Counted from the first letter of the stretch, positions 9,314-18,669 are shown. The stretch is 64,000 nucleotides of DNA from Lactiplantibacillus pingfangensis (GCF_005404945.1 NZ_BJDG01000001.1:18924-82923), one strand, 5' to 3'. Program-made: numbers and translations. The notes: a model not told the origin generated them from the letters alone.

Positions 9314-10065
9314 CTAAAAGATTAATTCCTTGTTTGGATGTTGCCGACGGTCGGGTGAAAAAAGGGGTCAATTTCGTCCACTTAACCGATGTTGGTGATC
9401 CGGTGGCAATCGCCGCGGCGTATCAAGCACAAGGCGCTGATGAATTAGTGTTCTTGGATATTTCAGCGACTAATGAACATCGACGGACGATGGCAGATTT
9501 AGTTGAAAAAGTTTCCGCTCAGGTGTTCATGCCACTGACCATCGGCGGCGGAATCAGTAGTATTGACGACATGCAACGGTTGTTAAAGGCTGGCGCTGAC
9601 AAGGTCGCAATCAATTCGGCGGCGGTTGCCACCCCTAGTTTGATTCAAGCCGGTGCTGAAAAGTTTGGCAATCAATGTATGGTGGTCGCCATTGATACCG
9701 CCTGGGATGAGCAAGCTGGCCGGTATCGTGTGTATACGCATGGCGGTCAGCAACCCACTGACTTGGACGCCATCGACTGGGCCAAACAGGTGGTGCGTTT
9801 AGGTGCTGGCGAATTGTTAGTCACCAGTATGGATCGAGACGGGACCAAAGCCGGTTTTGATCTCCAACTTTATCAACAATTAGGGCAAGCTGTGACTGTC
9901 CCAATCATTGCGTCTGGTGGTGCGGGTAGGCTAAAGGATTTCGTTGATGTTTTTAAGCAGTCACCAGTGGATGGGGCACTCGCAGCATCAGTGTTTCATT
10001 ACGGAGAGTTAACCATTGGACAAGTTAAACAGGCGTTGAAAGCAGAGGCGGTGGTGGTTAGATGA
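9307..10065 (+). CDS. hisF: Imidazole glycerol phosphate synthase, cyclase subunit
   Basis: Closes the imidazole ring using ammonia from HisH, giving IGP and AICAR. The 252-residue barrel begins [20 protein letters not shown] with the catalytic Asp, and the second catalytic Asp is in [13 protein letters not shown]. Phosphate-binding glycine loops (GGGISS, ASGGAG) are present. It overlaps hisA by 7 bases and follows GCGGAGG. Confidence 0.96.
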   Translation: MLAKRLIPCLDVADGRVKKGVNFVHLTDVGDPVAIAAAYQAQGADELVFLDISATNEHRRTMADLVEKVSAQVFMPLTIGGGISSIDDMQRLLKAGADKVAINSAAVATPSLIQAGAEKFGNQCMVVAIDTAWDEQAGRYRVYTHGGQQPTDLDAIDWAKQVVRLGAGELLVTSMDRDGTKAGFDLQLYQQLGQAVTVPIIASGGAGRLKDFVDVFKQSPVDGALAASVFHYGELTIGQVKQALKAEAVVVR

Positions 10066-10379
10066 GTGAACAGCCAGATTTTGACAAGGGTAATGGGTTA
10101 GTCACAACGGTCGTGACGGATGCTGAGACTAAGGCAGTCTTAATGGTTGCCTGGATGAACGCTGAAAGTTATCGGCGAACGTTAGCCTCAGGTCAGACTT
10201 GGTTCTGGTCACGGTCGCGCCAAGAGTTATGGCATAAAGGTGCTACCAGTGGAAATTTGCAAGATGTCGTGCACATCACGCTAGATTGTGACAACGACAC
10301 GTTACTGATTGCGGTGACACCACATGGGCCGGCTTGCCATACCGGACACACGAGTTGTTTTTTCAAGTCAGTTTACTAA
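10062..10379 (+). CDS. hisI: Phosphoribosyl-AMP cyclohydrolase
   Basis: Opens the purine ring of phosphoribosyl-AMP using zinc. The 105-residue single-domain protein has the [18 protein letters not shown] motif, the metal motif DCDNDTLL and the cysteine/histidine pair in [10 protein letters not shown]. HisI and HisE are separate genes here, whereas they are fused in many bacteria. The start overlaps hisF as ATGA. Confidence 0.95.
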   Translation: MSEQPDFDKGNGLVTTVVTDAETKAVLMVAWMNAESYRRTLASGQTWFWSRSRQELWHKGATSGNLQDVVHITLDCDNDTLLIAVTPHGPACHTGHTSCFFKSVY

Positions 10380-10394
10380 GAGAGGATCTTAACC

Positions 10395-10715
10395 ATGCAA
10401 AATATGGAAGAATTGTATGCAATGATTGCAGAGCGCCAAAAATCGCCGAAGAAGGGGTCTTATACCGATTATTTATTCACGGAGGGCCTCGATAAGATTT
10501 TAAAAAAAGTCGGTGAGGAGTCAACCGAAGTCGTCGTGGCAGCTAAAAATCCCGATGATGGTCAATTAGTCTATGAAACGGCGGATTTGTTTTATCACGT
10601 GTTAGTCTTATTGGTTCAACGAGGGGTGAGTTACGACCAAATTAAGGCCGAGCTAGCTAAGCGTGAAGGCAAAATGAGTGATTTTAAGGATCGTCCCGAA
10701 ATTAAAAATCTGTAG
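10395..10715 (+). CDS. hisE: Phosphoribosyl-ATP pyrophosphatase
   Basis: Removes pyrophosphate from phosphoribosyl-ATP, the second step of the pathway. The 106-residue all-alpha protein has the MazG-like metal motif spread over [12 protein letters not shown] and [13 protein letters not shown]. It lies 15 bases after hisI with AGAGGATC as its ribosome binding site. Confidence 0.94.
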   Translation: MQNMEELYAMIAERQKSPKKGSYTDYLFTEGLDKILKKVGEESTEVVVAAKNPDDGQLVYETADLFYHVLVLLVQRGVSYDQIKAELAKREGKMSDFKDRPEIKNL

Positions 10716-10728
10716 GAGGACTTATTAT

Positions 10729-11814
10729 ATGAAGGAAAGTGTGCGTAAGTTACAGCCTTATGTCCCCGAACAGCCAGTGGCGGCGCTAAAAAAAGCATTC
10801 GGATTGTCGCGTTTAGTCCGTTTATCCGCAAACGAAAATCCTTATGGCACGTCGTCGACAGTGGCAACCGCAGTTAAAAATTGGGACTTTTCAGAGAGTA
10901 ATCGCTACCCAGATGCCGATGCCATGGCGTTACGATTGGCGGTAGCTAAACAACAAGGCGTTGATCCAGCACAACTGGTTTTTAGTGTTGGTTTGGATGA
11001 AATGATTGTGATGGTTTCACGAACCTTTTTAGGTGCTGGTGATCAAGTGGTAGTTTCCGCGCCAACGTTTTCGGAATATGCGTTGCATGCCGAAATCGCC
11101 GACGCGACCTTAATTTCAGTCCCAACATTGGCAGATGATCACATTGATTTTGAGGCTTTGGCACAAGCAATCAACCCTGCCGTCAAAATGGTCTGGTTAT
11201 GTAATCCGAATAATCCGACGGGAACGAGTGAATCATTAGCGGCAATTGAAGCGTTCATTCAACAAGTGCCAACTGAAACGATGGTCTTGATTGACGAAGC
11301 CTATATTGATTTTGCGGCGGATGCGGCGGCATTAACAGCCATGCAGCTGCCTTCAAAATACGAAAATGTCGTGGTGATGCGAACCTTTTCAAAGGCCTAT
11401 GGATTAGCAAACTTTCGTATTGGTTACGCGGTCTTTTCAAAGGCCTATGCGCCAACCATGCAAGCGGTTCGGTTACCTTATAATGTCAATTCAGTGACGC
11501 AAGTTGCCGCCTTAGCCGCAGTTCAAGACCAAGGATTCGTGCAAGCAACGGTGGCTAAGAATGCCGCGGAACGTCAAGCTTGGCAAGACTTTTTTACACA
11601 GCAAGGTATTAAATACGACCAGAGTGATGCCAATTTCATCTTTTTCGCCTATCCGGCCGCCGAAAAATTAGCTGATTATTTATTACATCAAGGTTATCGG
11701 CTGCGAACCGGGTTACGGCCTGGTTGGTTACGCATGACCTTTGGTACGGCCGCGGATGGCCTGGCGCTTCGTAAGTTGATTGCGGCGTATTTGTTGGACA
11801 CAACTCAAGCCTAG
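10729..11814 (+). CDS. hisC: Histidinol-phosphate aminotransferase
   Basis: Transaminates imidazole acetol phosphate with glutamate. The fold type I PLP enzyme has the ANENPYG substrate loop, NPNNPTG, DEAYIDF and the PLP lysine K222 in FSKAYGLANFRIGY. The frame is open further upstream to 10678, inside hisE, but TAGGAGG lies just before the ATG at 10729, giving 361 residues, the usual length. It is the last gene of the operon. Confidence 0.95.
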   Translation: MKESVRKLQPYVPEQPVAALKKAFGLSRLVRLSANENPYGTSSTVATAVKNWDFSESNRYPDADAMALRLAVAKQQGVDPAQLVFSVGLDEMIVMVSRTFLGAGDQVVVSAPTFSEYALHAEIADATLISVPTLADDHIDFEALAQAINPAVKMVWLCNPNNPTGTSESLAAIEAFIQQVPTETMVLIDEAYIDFAADAAALTAMQLPSKYENVVVMRTFSKAYGLANFRIGYAVFSKAYAPTMQAVRLPYNVNSVTQVAALAAVQDQGFVQATVAKNAAERQAWQDFFTQQGIKYDQSDANFIFFAYPAAEKLADYLLHQGYRLRTGLRPGWLRMTFGTAADGLALRKLIAAYLLDTTQA

Positions 11815-11834
11815 ACTCAGCACTAATAGTGCCG

Positions 11835-12015
11835 CTTCCGGTTACCACCGATTACATGCGGGCGAGGGACCAGGCCAAGCCAGAAACGTCTTGGCCTTCG
11901 CCCGGAATGGTTGCAAAACCCGCAACTATCCCGGACCGTCCGTCCCGTAAGACCGGCAAAAAGCGCCAGCCTAACGGGACCTTCACGCCCGATGCATCGG
12001 TGGCAACCTCCAGCT
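11835..12015 (+). repeat. Structured repeat family A, copy 2
   Basis: Same layout as copy 1, with its own matching terminal arms: CACCGAT and CATGCGGGCG on the left against CGCCCGATG and ATCGGTG on the right. It keeps the core CCCGGACCGTCCGT. The arms differ from copy 1 yet still pair. It directly follows the his operon, where it could serve as or next to the transcript end. Confidence 0.85.
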
Positions 12016-12354
12016 AGACTTGTGATGTGAGTGATGTTGACATTAACAACAACTGGGTCAAAGATTCCAAGCTACGCAACAAATGTTTCAAACTTCTGTT
12101 GCGACAGTATTGCGTACAACATTAACGACAGTAGTCTGCATGACTGATAGTCAACTTTTGAATTTTAATTGAATAATCCGCAAATAAAGCTTTCGTCTTT
12201 TTACGATGGCTTTATTTGAGGTTACTGGAGGTTGAAAGCTAAAATTTGCGAGTAAATTCCATTATATTAATAATTAGCGTATACAGATTAGTTAATAGCT
12301 GGCACTTCCGGTTGAGGCCGACACCAATCTTCAGCAAATTAAGCTTAGCGGAGC

Positions 12355-12513
12355 CAGGCAGAATCGTTATGCCCTGGCGGTAAGATTGGCCGGCGTTCTG
12401 GGCCGACTAATCTTACAGGGCGATTTAAAGACGTGGGCTATCGGCTTTAAATCGAAGTCACAGACTGCCCTATGGCTGGGAATGTCCCCGCCATAGCACA
12501 ACGATTCTGCCTG
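12355..12513. repeat. Family C palindrome with three internal hairpins (cloverleaf-like)
   Basis: A perfect 14-bp outer stem (CAGGCAGAATCGTT, 12355-12368; AACGATTCTGCCTG, 12500-12513) encloses three separate hairpins: 12371-12421 (GCCCTG/CAGGGC, TAAGATT/AATCTTA), 12422-12453 (GATTTAAAG/CTTTAAATC) and 12470-12496 (CTATGGC/GCCATAG). To its left, 12303-12335 looks like a family A unit with its middle deleted. The rest of 12016-12670 holds a small hairpin at 12180-12221 and no gene I can support. Confidence 0.75.
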
Positions 12514-12670
12514 ATGGAGCGTTCACCACGAGTCTAGTTTAAGAACTGCCACTAATTTTGACTAATTTATCGAACGAGCATGTTGAAATTAAACTTGTCT
12601 CATTAAAAAGTTAATCTGAACGGGTATACTGAAAGGATAGAATCAAACTGATTTAGAAAGAGGTTAAGCT

Positions 12671-13432
12671 GTGGGACATTTTATTGAACAATTGTATGGC
12701 CCATTTTTTGATGCTAGTAATTGGGCACAAGTTTTCACGTCTGCCGATGACTGGTTGATTATTTTATCGTTAGCAATTATTGAATGTTTACTATCCGTTG
12801 ATAATGCCGTTGTATTGGCCGCACAGACACAAAGTCTGGATAACTTACAAGAACGTGAAAAATCCTTGTTTTATGGCCTCTGGGGCGCCTATCTGTTTCG
12901 CTTTTTAATTATTGGCATTGGGACTTATTTAATCAGTTTTTGGGAAATTAAGGTACTGGGTGCCGGCTATTTATTTTATTTAGTTTATCGTTTCTTTACG
13001 AAGCGTCCGGCGCAGACGAGACAGTCGCATAAACAGCGCCGTTTTCTCGGTCTGAGTCAGTTTTGGTCAGTCGTCGTTCAAATCGAAATGATGGATATTA
13101 TTTTTTCAATTGATTCGGTGTTGGCGTCACTAGCTATCTCCAATAATCCAGTGATTGTGTTAATTGGTGGCATGATTGGAATTGCTTGCATGCGCGGTAT
13201 TGCCGAGGTCATTATGCGTTTGATGCGCCGCATTCCTGAGTTAGAAACGATGGCCTATTGCTTGATTGTGATTATTGGGGTGAAATTGTTCGTGTCAATT
13301 CCAATAATTGGTTGGGATATTCCGGCCACCGCATTTGGGTTAATCGTGTTAGTGGCATTTGTCCTGACGTTAGCGATACATTTTAGTCGTCAGCGTCGTC
13401 ACGCGGGTGATGAGTCAAAGAAAGGTGAGTAA
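12671..13432 (+). CDS. TerC/Alx-family membrane protein
   Basis: A 253-residue integral membrane protein with about seven to eight helices. It has the two TerC signature stretches with conserved acidic residues, ECLLSVDNAVVLA near residue 38 and MMDIIFSIDSVLAS near 140. TerC/Alx proteins are linked to manganese export and metal loading of exported proteins. Translation starts at GTG, 9 bases after AAAGAGG. I looked for a yybP-ykoY manganese riboswitch upstream and found none. The next gene begins one base after its stop. Confidence 0.9.
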   Translation: MGHFIEQLYGPFFDASNWAQVFTSADDWLIILSLAIIECLLSVDNAVVLAAQTQSLDNLQEREKSLFYGLWGAYLFRFLIIGIGTYLISFWEIKVLGAGYLFYLVYRFFTKRPAQTRQSHKQRRFLGLSQFWSVVVQIEMMDIIFSIDSVLASLAISNNPVIVLIGGMIGIACMRGIAEVIMRLMRRIPELETMAYCLIVIIGVKLFVSIPIIGWDIPATAFGLIVLVAFVLTLAIHFSRQRRHAGDESKKGE

Positions 13433-13433
13433 C

Positions 13434-14294
13434 ATGCAAATTGGATTTATTGGTACTGGCGTTATGGGCGCCGCAATTGCTAAAAACTTAATGGCTGCCG
13501 GGTATGCGTTAACCGTTTATAATCGGACCAAAAGTAAGACCGATGAGCTGGTGGCTAACGGTGCAACTTGGGCGGAGACGCCCGCTGCGGTGGCGGCCAA
13601 GAGCGACGTGGTTTTTACGATGGTCGGGTTTCCAGCCGATGTTGAACAAGTTTATTTTGGTGACAATGGGATTTTCAGCAAGCTGCAGCCTGGTAAAGCC
13701 GTGATTGATATGACGACTAGTCAGCCAAAATTAGCCGTTAAAATTGCGGAATACGCGACCAAAAATGGGTTTCACGCTTTAGATGCACCCGTTTCTGGTG
13801 GCGATATTGGGGCTAAAAATGCGACCTTGACGATTATGGTTGGTGGTGAGACCGCGACATATCAGGCGATGCAACCGTTATTTAAAGTAATCGGGCATCA
13901 GGTTAATCACTTTGGTGCTGCCGGCACCGGGCAACATGCTAAGATGGCGAATCAAATCATGATTGCGGGGACGATGACTGGCTTGACTGAAATGTTGTTG
14001 TATACGAAAGCCGCTGGATTGGATCCGCAAAAGGTGTTGACCACGTTGTCGAGTGGTGGCGCGGATAACTGGAGCATGGATAATTATGTCCCCCGAATTT
14101 TGAAGGGCGATTATACGCCGGGCTTCTTTGCACGCCACTTTTTGAAAGATTTACGCATTGCGCTGAGTGAGGCGGATGCGATGGGATTAGACCTAGTCGC
14201 AACTGCCCAAGCAAAGCGCTTATATGAAGTCATGGTCGATGTTAAAGGCCTAGGCGACCAAGGAACCCAGGGATTAATTAATAGTTACAAGTGA
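13434..14294 (+). CDS. NAD(P)-dependent oxidoreductase, 3-hydroxyisobutyrate dehydrogenase family
   Basis: The 286-residue protein opens with a Rossmann dinucleotide motif (MQIGFIGTGVMGAAIAKNL). It has the family substrate motif DAPVSGGDIGA near residue 120 and the catalytic lysine region GTGQHAKMANQI near 170. Members act on 3-hydroxyisobutyrate, tartronate semialdehyde or related beta-hydroxy acids; the substrate here cannot be read from sequence. The ATG lies 1 base after the TerC stop with AAAGGTGAG as ribosome binding site, so the two genes form an operon. Confidence 0.88.
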   Translation: MQIGFIGTGVMGAAIAKNLMAAGYALTVYNRTKSKTDELVANGATWAETPAAVAAKSDVVFTMVGFPADVEQVYFGDNGIFSKLQPGKAVIDMTTSQPKLAVKIAEYATKNGFHALDAPVSGGDIGAKNATLTIMVGGETATYQAMQPLFKVIGHQVNHFGAAGTGQHAKMANQIMIAGTMTGLTEMLLYTKAAGLDPQKVLTTLSSGGADNWSMDNYVPRILKGDYTPGFFARHFLKDLRIALSEADAMGLDLVATAQAKRLYEVMVDVKGLGDQGTQGLINSYK

Positions 14295-14304
14295 TTTTTT
14301 GACA

Positions 14305-14366
14305 GGCAATGACAGACTAAAAACGCCGGCACAATTTTATGTGTCGACGATTTTTTAGTCTGTCGT
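14305..14366. terminator. Bidirectional terminator
   Basis: GACAGACTAAAAA pairs with TTTTTTAGTCTGTC around an inner GACAC-type stem. A-tract and T-tract on either side let it serve both the plus-strand dehydrogenase and the minus-strand peroxidase gene that converge here. Confidence 0.8.
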
Positions 14367-14403
14367 TGAGAACGCCTGAGGACTCAAGTAGTGGCTGGGG
14401 CGC

Positions 14404-15762
14404 TTATTTTTCTAAGGCTTTAATTGCCTTTTGTGCCGCAACATTCATGACATTCCAAGGCCGGTCGAAACCAGGTTGGAAGAAGAAGTCAGTATAGGCT
14501 AAGTCATAAACGGTTAATTTGGCCTGAATGGCGAGTGAAATCGTATTGATATTCGCCGTGACGTCGACTTTTGACATGATCTGCGCGCCTAAAATACGAC
14601 CGTCAGTTGGCGCATAAGTCAACTTGAACCAAACCTGATCATTGCCAGCGTCATCGGGAACAAAGGCTGGACGAACGGTATCGGTGACGAGTACTGACTC
14701 ACAATCGACACCCAGCTTGTCGGCAGTCCCAGCTTTGACACCGGTTGAGGCAAAGTGGTAATCAAAAACGGAGAGTGCGGAGGAACCAGAAACTGCTGGC
14801 ATCGCTAATTTAGTCCCGAGCAAGTTCTTGGCGGCAACGCGACCTTGACGACGCGCATTGGTTGCTAAGGCAATCCGATTGTTTTTACCGGTTGGTGCAA
14901 ATGGGACGAGGGTGGCATCACCAACGGCATAAATATCTGGGTCACTCGTTTGTAAATAATCATTAATTTTAATTAAGCCGTGATCATCCAAGTCAACGAC
15001 GCCTTTGAGCATGCCAGTGTTGGCTTGAATCCCAGCTGCAGAAATAACTAGGTCTGTCGGGTAGTGGCCTTTATCCGTCGTGACCGAAGTGACTTGACCG
15101 TCAATGCCTTCAAAGGACTTGACGCCCTGACCAACGGCCGCTTGGATGCCATGAGAAGCGAGTTCTTTCGTCAGGATAGTGGTGAATTCGTCGTCCAAAT
15201 ACAGACTGAGTAAGCGTGGTAACATGTCAACGATCGTGACTTGTTTACCAGCTTTAGCAAAGACTTCAGCGGCTTCAATCCCAATATAACCTGAGCCGAT
15301 GACGACCACATTTTTAACGGTTGGGTCGACCGTTTTGGCCTTGAGCTTAATGGCCCAATCGCGACCGCGCATCGCGTAAACGTTAGCTAAATCATGCCCA
15401 GGAACAGGCAGCTCAAATGGCACAGCACCGACACTCAGAACTAATTTATCATAGGTTTCATCACGTTCAACATTGTTACCATGATTGACGACATGCACTG
15501 TATGGCTCGTGGGGTCGACCTTGGTAATTTCTTGTTCGACATAAACGTGCACACCCTTTGCGGACATGTCAGCGGGTGTCGCATAGCGAACATTATTCAC
15601 GTCTTTGACAACGCCTTCTAAGTAAAGCTGCATCCCACAAGAAAGGAAGGATAAGAAGTCACCTTTCTCATACCATTGAATTTCGGCGTCCGGCTGATCT
15701 GCTAAAATGCCCCGGACTGTTTCATAGCCACCATGCGAAGACCCAACAACGATTACTTTCAT
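14404..15762 (-). CDS. NADH peroxidase/oxidase, FAD-dependent
   Basis: A 452-residue flavoprotein of the NADH peroxidase, NADH oxidase and CoA-disulfide reductase family. It has the FAD fold at the N-terminus (KVIVVGSSHGGYE), His10 and the redox Cys42 in FLSCGMQLYLEG, the NAD motif VVIGSGYIGIEAAE near residue 155 and the second FAD motif IYAVGDATLVPF near 280. The single Cys42 with His10 fits an enzyme that reduces H2O2 or O2 to water with NADH via a sulfenic acid. Peroxidase against oxidase cannot be settled from sequence. The frame extends five codons further, but GGAGG precedes the ATG at 15762. A 7-1-7 palindrome sits just upstream. Confidence 0.88.
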   Translation of the reverse strand: MKVIVVGSSHGGYETVRGILADQPDAEIQWYEKGDFLSFLSCGMQLYLEGVVKDVNNVRYATPADMSAKGVHVYVEQEITKVDPTSHTVHVVNHGNNVERDETYDKLVLSVGAVPFELPVPGHDLANVYAMRGRDWAIKLKAKTVDPTVKNVVVIGSGYIGIEAAEVFAKAGKQVTIVDMLPRLLSLYLDDEFTTILTKELASHGIQAAVGQGVKSFEGIDGQVTSVTTDKGHYPTDLVISAAGIQANTGMLKGVVDLDDHGLIKINDYLQTSDPDIYAVGDATLVPFAPTGKNNRIALATNARRQGRVAAKNLLGTKLAMPAVSGSSALSVFDYHFASTGVKAGTADKLGVDCESVLVTDTVRPAFVPDDAGNDQVWFKLTYAPTDGRILGAQIMSKVDVTANINTISLAIQAKLTVYDLAYTDFFFQPGFDRPWNVMNVAAQKAIKALEK

Positions 15763-15785
15763 GAAATTAACCTCCAATTTGATAG

Positions 15786-15802
15786 TTTAGAACTGTTCTA
15801 AA
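15786..15802. promoter_or_regulatory. Fur/PerR-type palindrome before the NADH peroxidase gene
   Basis: TTTAGAACTGTTCTAAA is a perfect inverted repeat around one central base, the 7-1-7 layout used by Fur-family regulators such as PerR. It lies 24 bases upstream of the peroxidase start, where it would overlap the promoter or transcript start. PerR control of a peroxide-consuming enzyme is a natural fit but is inference. Confidence 0.55.
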
Positions 15803-15900
15803 TAAGAGTAACACGACTAGTGGTTAATTAAAAGAGAAAACGGCTATTTTATTTAGGGTGGCCGAAAATAAAACAGCAATATAGTCTAAAAATAGTGATA

Positions 15901-15931
15901 AAAAAAGGCCCAGTCAGTTTGACTAGGTCGT
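15901..15931 (-). terminator. Terminator of the ABC importer operon
   Basis: On the minus strand CCTAGTCA-AAC-TGACTGGG is followed by a run of seven T. It lies 7 bases after the ATPase gene stop. Confidence 0.8.
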
Positions 15932-15937
15932 GAGGGC

Positions 15938-16717
15938 TTATTCAATCGTGTCGAAAAAGCTGAGTAATTTTTCTTTGGTTAGGCGGTCTTTATCAGCACC
16001 GCGGACATCGAACTTGATTTTACCTTGGTCGAGAACAATCAGGCGATTGCCATATTTCAAGGCATCATCTAAGTGATGGGTGATCATTAAACAAGTGAGT
16101 TTTTCTTGGGTAACCCGTTCGTTAGTTTGATGCATGAGTTCCGCCGAAGTTTTAGGGTCTAAGGCGGCAGTGTGTTCATCTAGCAATAAGACATCTGGTC
16201 GTTGTTCAGTCGCCATCAAGAAGCTTAAGGCTTGGCGTTGCCCACCAGACAAGTTTTCGGTGGCAGTGTTCAGTCGGGTTTCTAGCCCATTTTTCATGGT
16301 TGTCGTGATTTCCTTGAAATGGGGCAGTGATTGTTTTAACCGGCGTAGCTGCAACGTCCGGCGTTTACCGCGATGCATGGCCAATAATAGATTTTCCGCA
16401 ACCGTCATTCGTGGCGCTGTTCCCATTTTAGGATCTTGGAAAACGCGGGCCAAAAAGGCGGTACGTTTTTCAACGGAGAGGTGGGTGATTTCTTTGCCGT
16501 TCAGTTTAATTGAGCCGCTATCAACCGGTAGACTGCCACCAATGGTATTGAATAAGGTTGATTTTCCGGCACCATTGGAGCCAAGCACCGTGATGAAGTC
16601 ACCATCGTACACGTCTAAATTTAACCCTTGTAAGATTGAGACTTCGTTAGGGGTTCCCACATTTACTTTAGTGACGATATTGGTTAAGGCTAACAGTGGT
16701 GTTTTATTCTGCGTCAT
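15938..16717 (-). CDS. ABC transporter ATP-binding protein (TrpXYZ-type importer)
   Basis: A 259-residue ABC ATPase with Walker A GSNGAGKST, the signature LSGGQRQAL, Walker B DVLLLDEHTAAL and the switch His in MITHHLDDA. It energises the permease encoded upstream. A longer frame begins at 16744, but AAAGGAG stands 9 bases before the ATG at 16717. It overlaps the permease gene by 14 bases. The three-gene set matches the ABC importers annotated as tryptophan (or tyrosine) transporters in lactic acid bacteria. Confidence 0.88.
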   Translation of the reverse strand: MTQNKTPLLALTNIVTKVNVGTPNEVSILQGLNLDVYDGDFITVLGSNGAGKSTLFNTIGGSLPVDSGSIKLNGKEITHLSVEKRTAFLARVFQDPKMGTAPRMTVAENLLLAMHRGKRRTLQLRRLKQSLPHFKEITTTMKNGLETRLNTATENLSGGQRQALSFLMATEQRPDVLLLDEHTAALDPKTSAELMHQTNERVTQEKLTCLMITHHLDDALKYGNRLIVLDQGKIKFDVRGADKDRLTKEKLLSFFDTIE

Positions 16718-17612
16718 ATTTGGCAACTCCTTTCTTGATAACATGGTTTAAATGTAGTGCCTTGCTTAAACGTGGCAACATCAAGCAGATTGCCAAGATT
16801 AAGGCAGATAAGAGATTCATATCGTTCGTATTGAAACCGAGTTGTAAGACGAGTAAGCGGACAAATTGGTAAATGACGCTCCCTAAGGTGACCGCGACGA
16901 GCCGCTGGTTCAAGGTGAGTTCACCAAAGACCACTTCACCGATAATAATGGAGGCTAAGGCGATAACGATGATCCCAATTCCCATGCTGACGTCGGCGTA
17001 GCCATTATTTTGCGCAATCAAGGCGCCACCAAGGCCGATGATACCGTTTGAGACCATCAGACCCATAATGGTCATATTGTCGGTATTGATCCCGATTGAC
17101 CGTGCCATCACCCGATTGTCACCGGTGACAATAAAGGCTTGGCCTAAGTTAGTCTGTAAAAAGACGATCAATAAGACGGTAATAATCGCGATGACCACTA
17201 AACCGACCAAGACACTGTCAAAATATTTTGGTAATGATTTCAAAAAGGCGCCTGAGAAAATTGTCGTCTTACCTAAGAGGGAGACATTGGAGCTGCCACC
17301 CATGACGCGCAAATTAATTGAAGAACAGGCGGTCATCACTAAAATCCCGGCCAATAAAATTGGCACTTTTCCTTTAGTGTAAAGTAGGGCAGTAACTAGG
17401 CCAGCGAGGGCGCCGGCAATAAATGCGAGCCCAGAAGCCAGATAAGGATTCATGCCATTGGCGATTGCGGTAACGGCCACAGCGGCGCCCAATGGGAAGG
17501 TGCCTTCAACGGTCATGTCGGCGAAATCTAAAATTCTAAATGTGAGGAACAACGCGACCCCAAGTGAGGCCCATAAGAGGCCTTGCCCAATACTAGATAC
17601 AATCATACTCAT
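16704..17612 (-). CDS. ABC transporter permease (TrpXYZ-type importer)
   Basis: A 302-residue permease with about eight to nine hydrophobic helices, resembling the branched-chain amino acid (LivH/RbsC-like) permease class: it opens GQGLLWASLGVALFLTFRIL and has GEVVFGELTLNQRLVAV towards the end. The ATG overlaps the stop of the binding-protein gene as ATGA, with AAAGGGG as ribosome binding site. Confidence 0.87.
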   Translation of the reverse strand: MSMIVSSIGQGLLWASLGVALFLTFRILDFADMTVEGTFPLGAAVAVTAIANGMNPYLASGLAFIAGALAGLVTALLYTKGKVPILLAGILVMTACSSINLRVMGGSSNVSLLGKTTIFSGAFLKSLPKYFDSVLVGLVVIAIITVLLIVFLQTNLGQAFIVTGDNRVMARSIGINTDNMTIMGLMVSNGIIGLGGALIAQNNGYADVSMGIGIIVIALASIIIGEVVFGELTLNQRLVAVTLGSVIYQFVRLLVLQLGFNTNDMNLLSALILAICLMLPRLSKALHLNHVIKKGVAKYDAE

Positions 17613-18610
17613 TGATAAACGACCCCTTTCGTTTTAGCTTCCTTTAGCACGCTGGCTGGGAAGGTGATACCGAGTTTTTTCGCTTCAGATAAATTAAGTG
17701 TCATTTTGCCTTTGGTAATGACTTTGATGGCGTAATCAGACGTGTCTTTACCTTTCAAGACTTTGGCGGCCATCTCACCAGAAAGCTTACCAAGTTGGTA
17801 TTGATCCACGGATAAGGTGGCGAGACCGCCAGCTTTAACCATTGTGTCAACGGCTGGAATGACAGGAACCTTGGCTTTATTCGTGACCGAGACTAAGGTC
17901 TTCATGGCACTGGCGACACCGTTGTCTTGTGGCGCATAGACGGCATCAACTTCGGAAGCCATTTTTTCAGCAACGGTTTGCATGTCGTTAGTATTGGCAA
18001 TCGTATACATCTTGTAGGCGACGCCTTCTTGCTTACAAATCTTAGCGAACTTCTTAGCGTTATATTCGCCACCGTGATCAGACGTGGTATAAATAATGCC
18101 GACCGTTTTGGCCGATGGCACCAACTCACGTAACAAATCGAGATGTGACTTCAATGGGGACTCACCGGACGTCCCGGTCACGTTAGCCCCGGGGTGGGCG
18201 TCACTCTTAATTAAGCCGCTACCAGATGGATCAGTAATCCCAGCAAGAATCACGGGTGTTGATTTACCAGCCGCAGAAACCAAGGCCTGTGCAGCAGGTG
18301 TGGCAATCCCAACGACTTCAGCGGCGTCTTCATTAACAAATTTTTGGCTCATGGTCTTCAAATTACTTTGATCACCTTGTGCATTTTGATAATCAATTTT
18401 AACCGTTTTACCTGGGACGTAACCATATTCTTTTAATCCAGCGACGACCCCGCGATGAATCGCGTCCAGTGCCGGATGCGTTTGGAGTTGGAGAATCCCA
18501 ACGGTTGGGACTTTTTTAGTGTTAGCCTTTTTTTGACCATTCCCAGTCATAAAGAAGGCCACCCCGAGAAAGACCACTAAGGCACTAATAAATGCAATCA
18601 TACGTTTCAA
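17609..18610 (-). CDS. ABC transporter substrate-binding protein (TrpX type)
   Basis: About 333 residues: a basic N-terminus and one hydrophobic segment (FISALVVFLGVAFFM) without a lipobox cysteine, then two lobes of the ABC_sub_bind type. Visible family motifs include GILQLQTHPALDAI, IATPAAQAL and GITDPSGSGLI. The start is uncertain: GTG at 18619, TTG at 18610 and ATG at 18601 are in frame. The GAGG motif is 8 bases before the TTG, which I chose. Homologues bind tryptophan or tyrosine; the Trp codon in the leader peptide upstream leans towards tryptophan. The leader carries a terminator, so attenuation is likely. Confidence 0.87.
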   Translation of the reverse strand: MKRMIAFISALVVFLGVAFFMTGNGQKKANTKKVPTVGILQLQTHPALDAIHRGVVAGLKEYGYVPGKTVKIDYQNAQGDQSNLKTMSQKFVNEDAAEVVGIATPAAQALVSAAGKSTPVILAGITDPSGSGLIKSDAHPGANVTGTSGESPLKSHLDLLRELVPSAKTVGIIYTTSDHGGEYNAKKFAKICKQEGVAYKMYTIANTNDMQTVAEKMASEVDAVYAPQDNGVASAMKTLVSVTNKAKVPVIPAVDTMVKAGGLATLSVDQYQLGKLSGEMAAKVLKGKDTSDYAIKVITKGKMTLNLSEAKKLGITFPASVLKEAKTKGVVYQ

Positions 18611-18669
18611 TACGTTCACCTCAACTTAAATTTTCGAACCTGTTTTGTCTGGGCATGCGTGAGACAAAA

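Noticed and set aside
12540..12670. Manganese (yybP-ykoY) riboswitch before the TerC gene
   Set aside because: I looked for the conserved core and did not find it; the palindrome at 12355-12513 does not match it.
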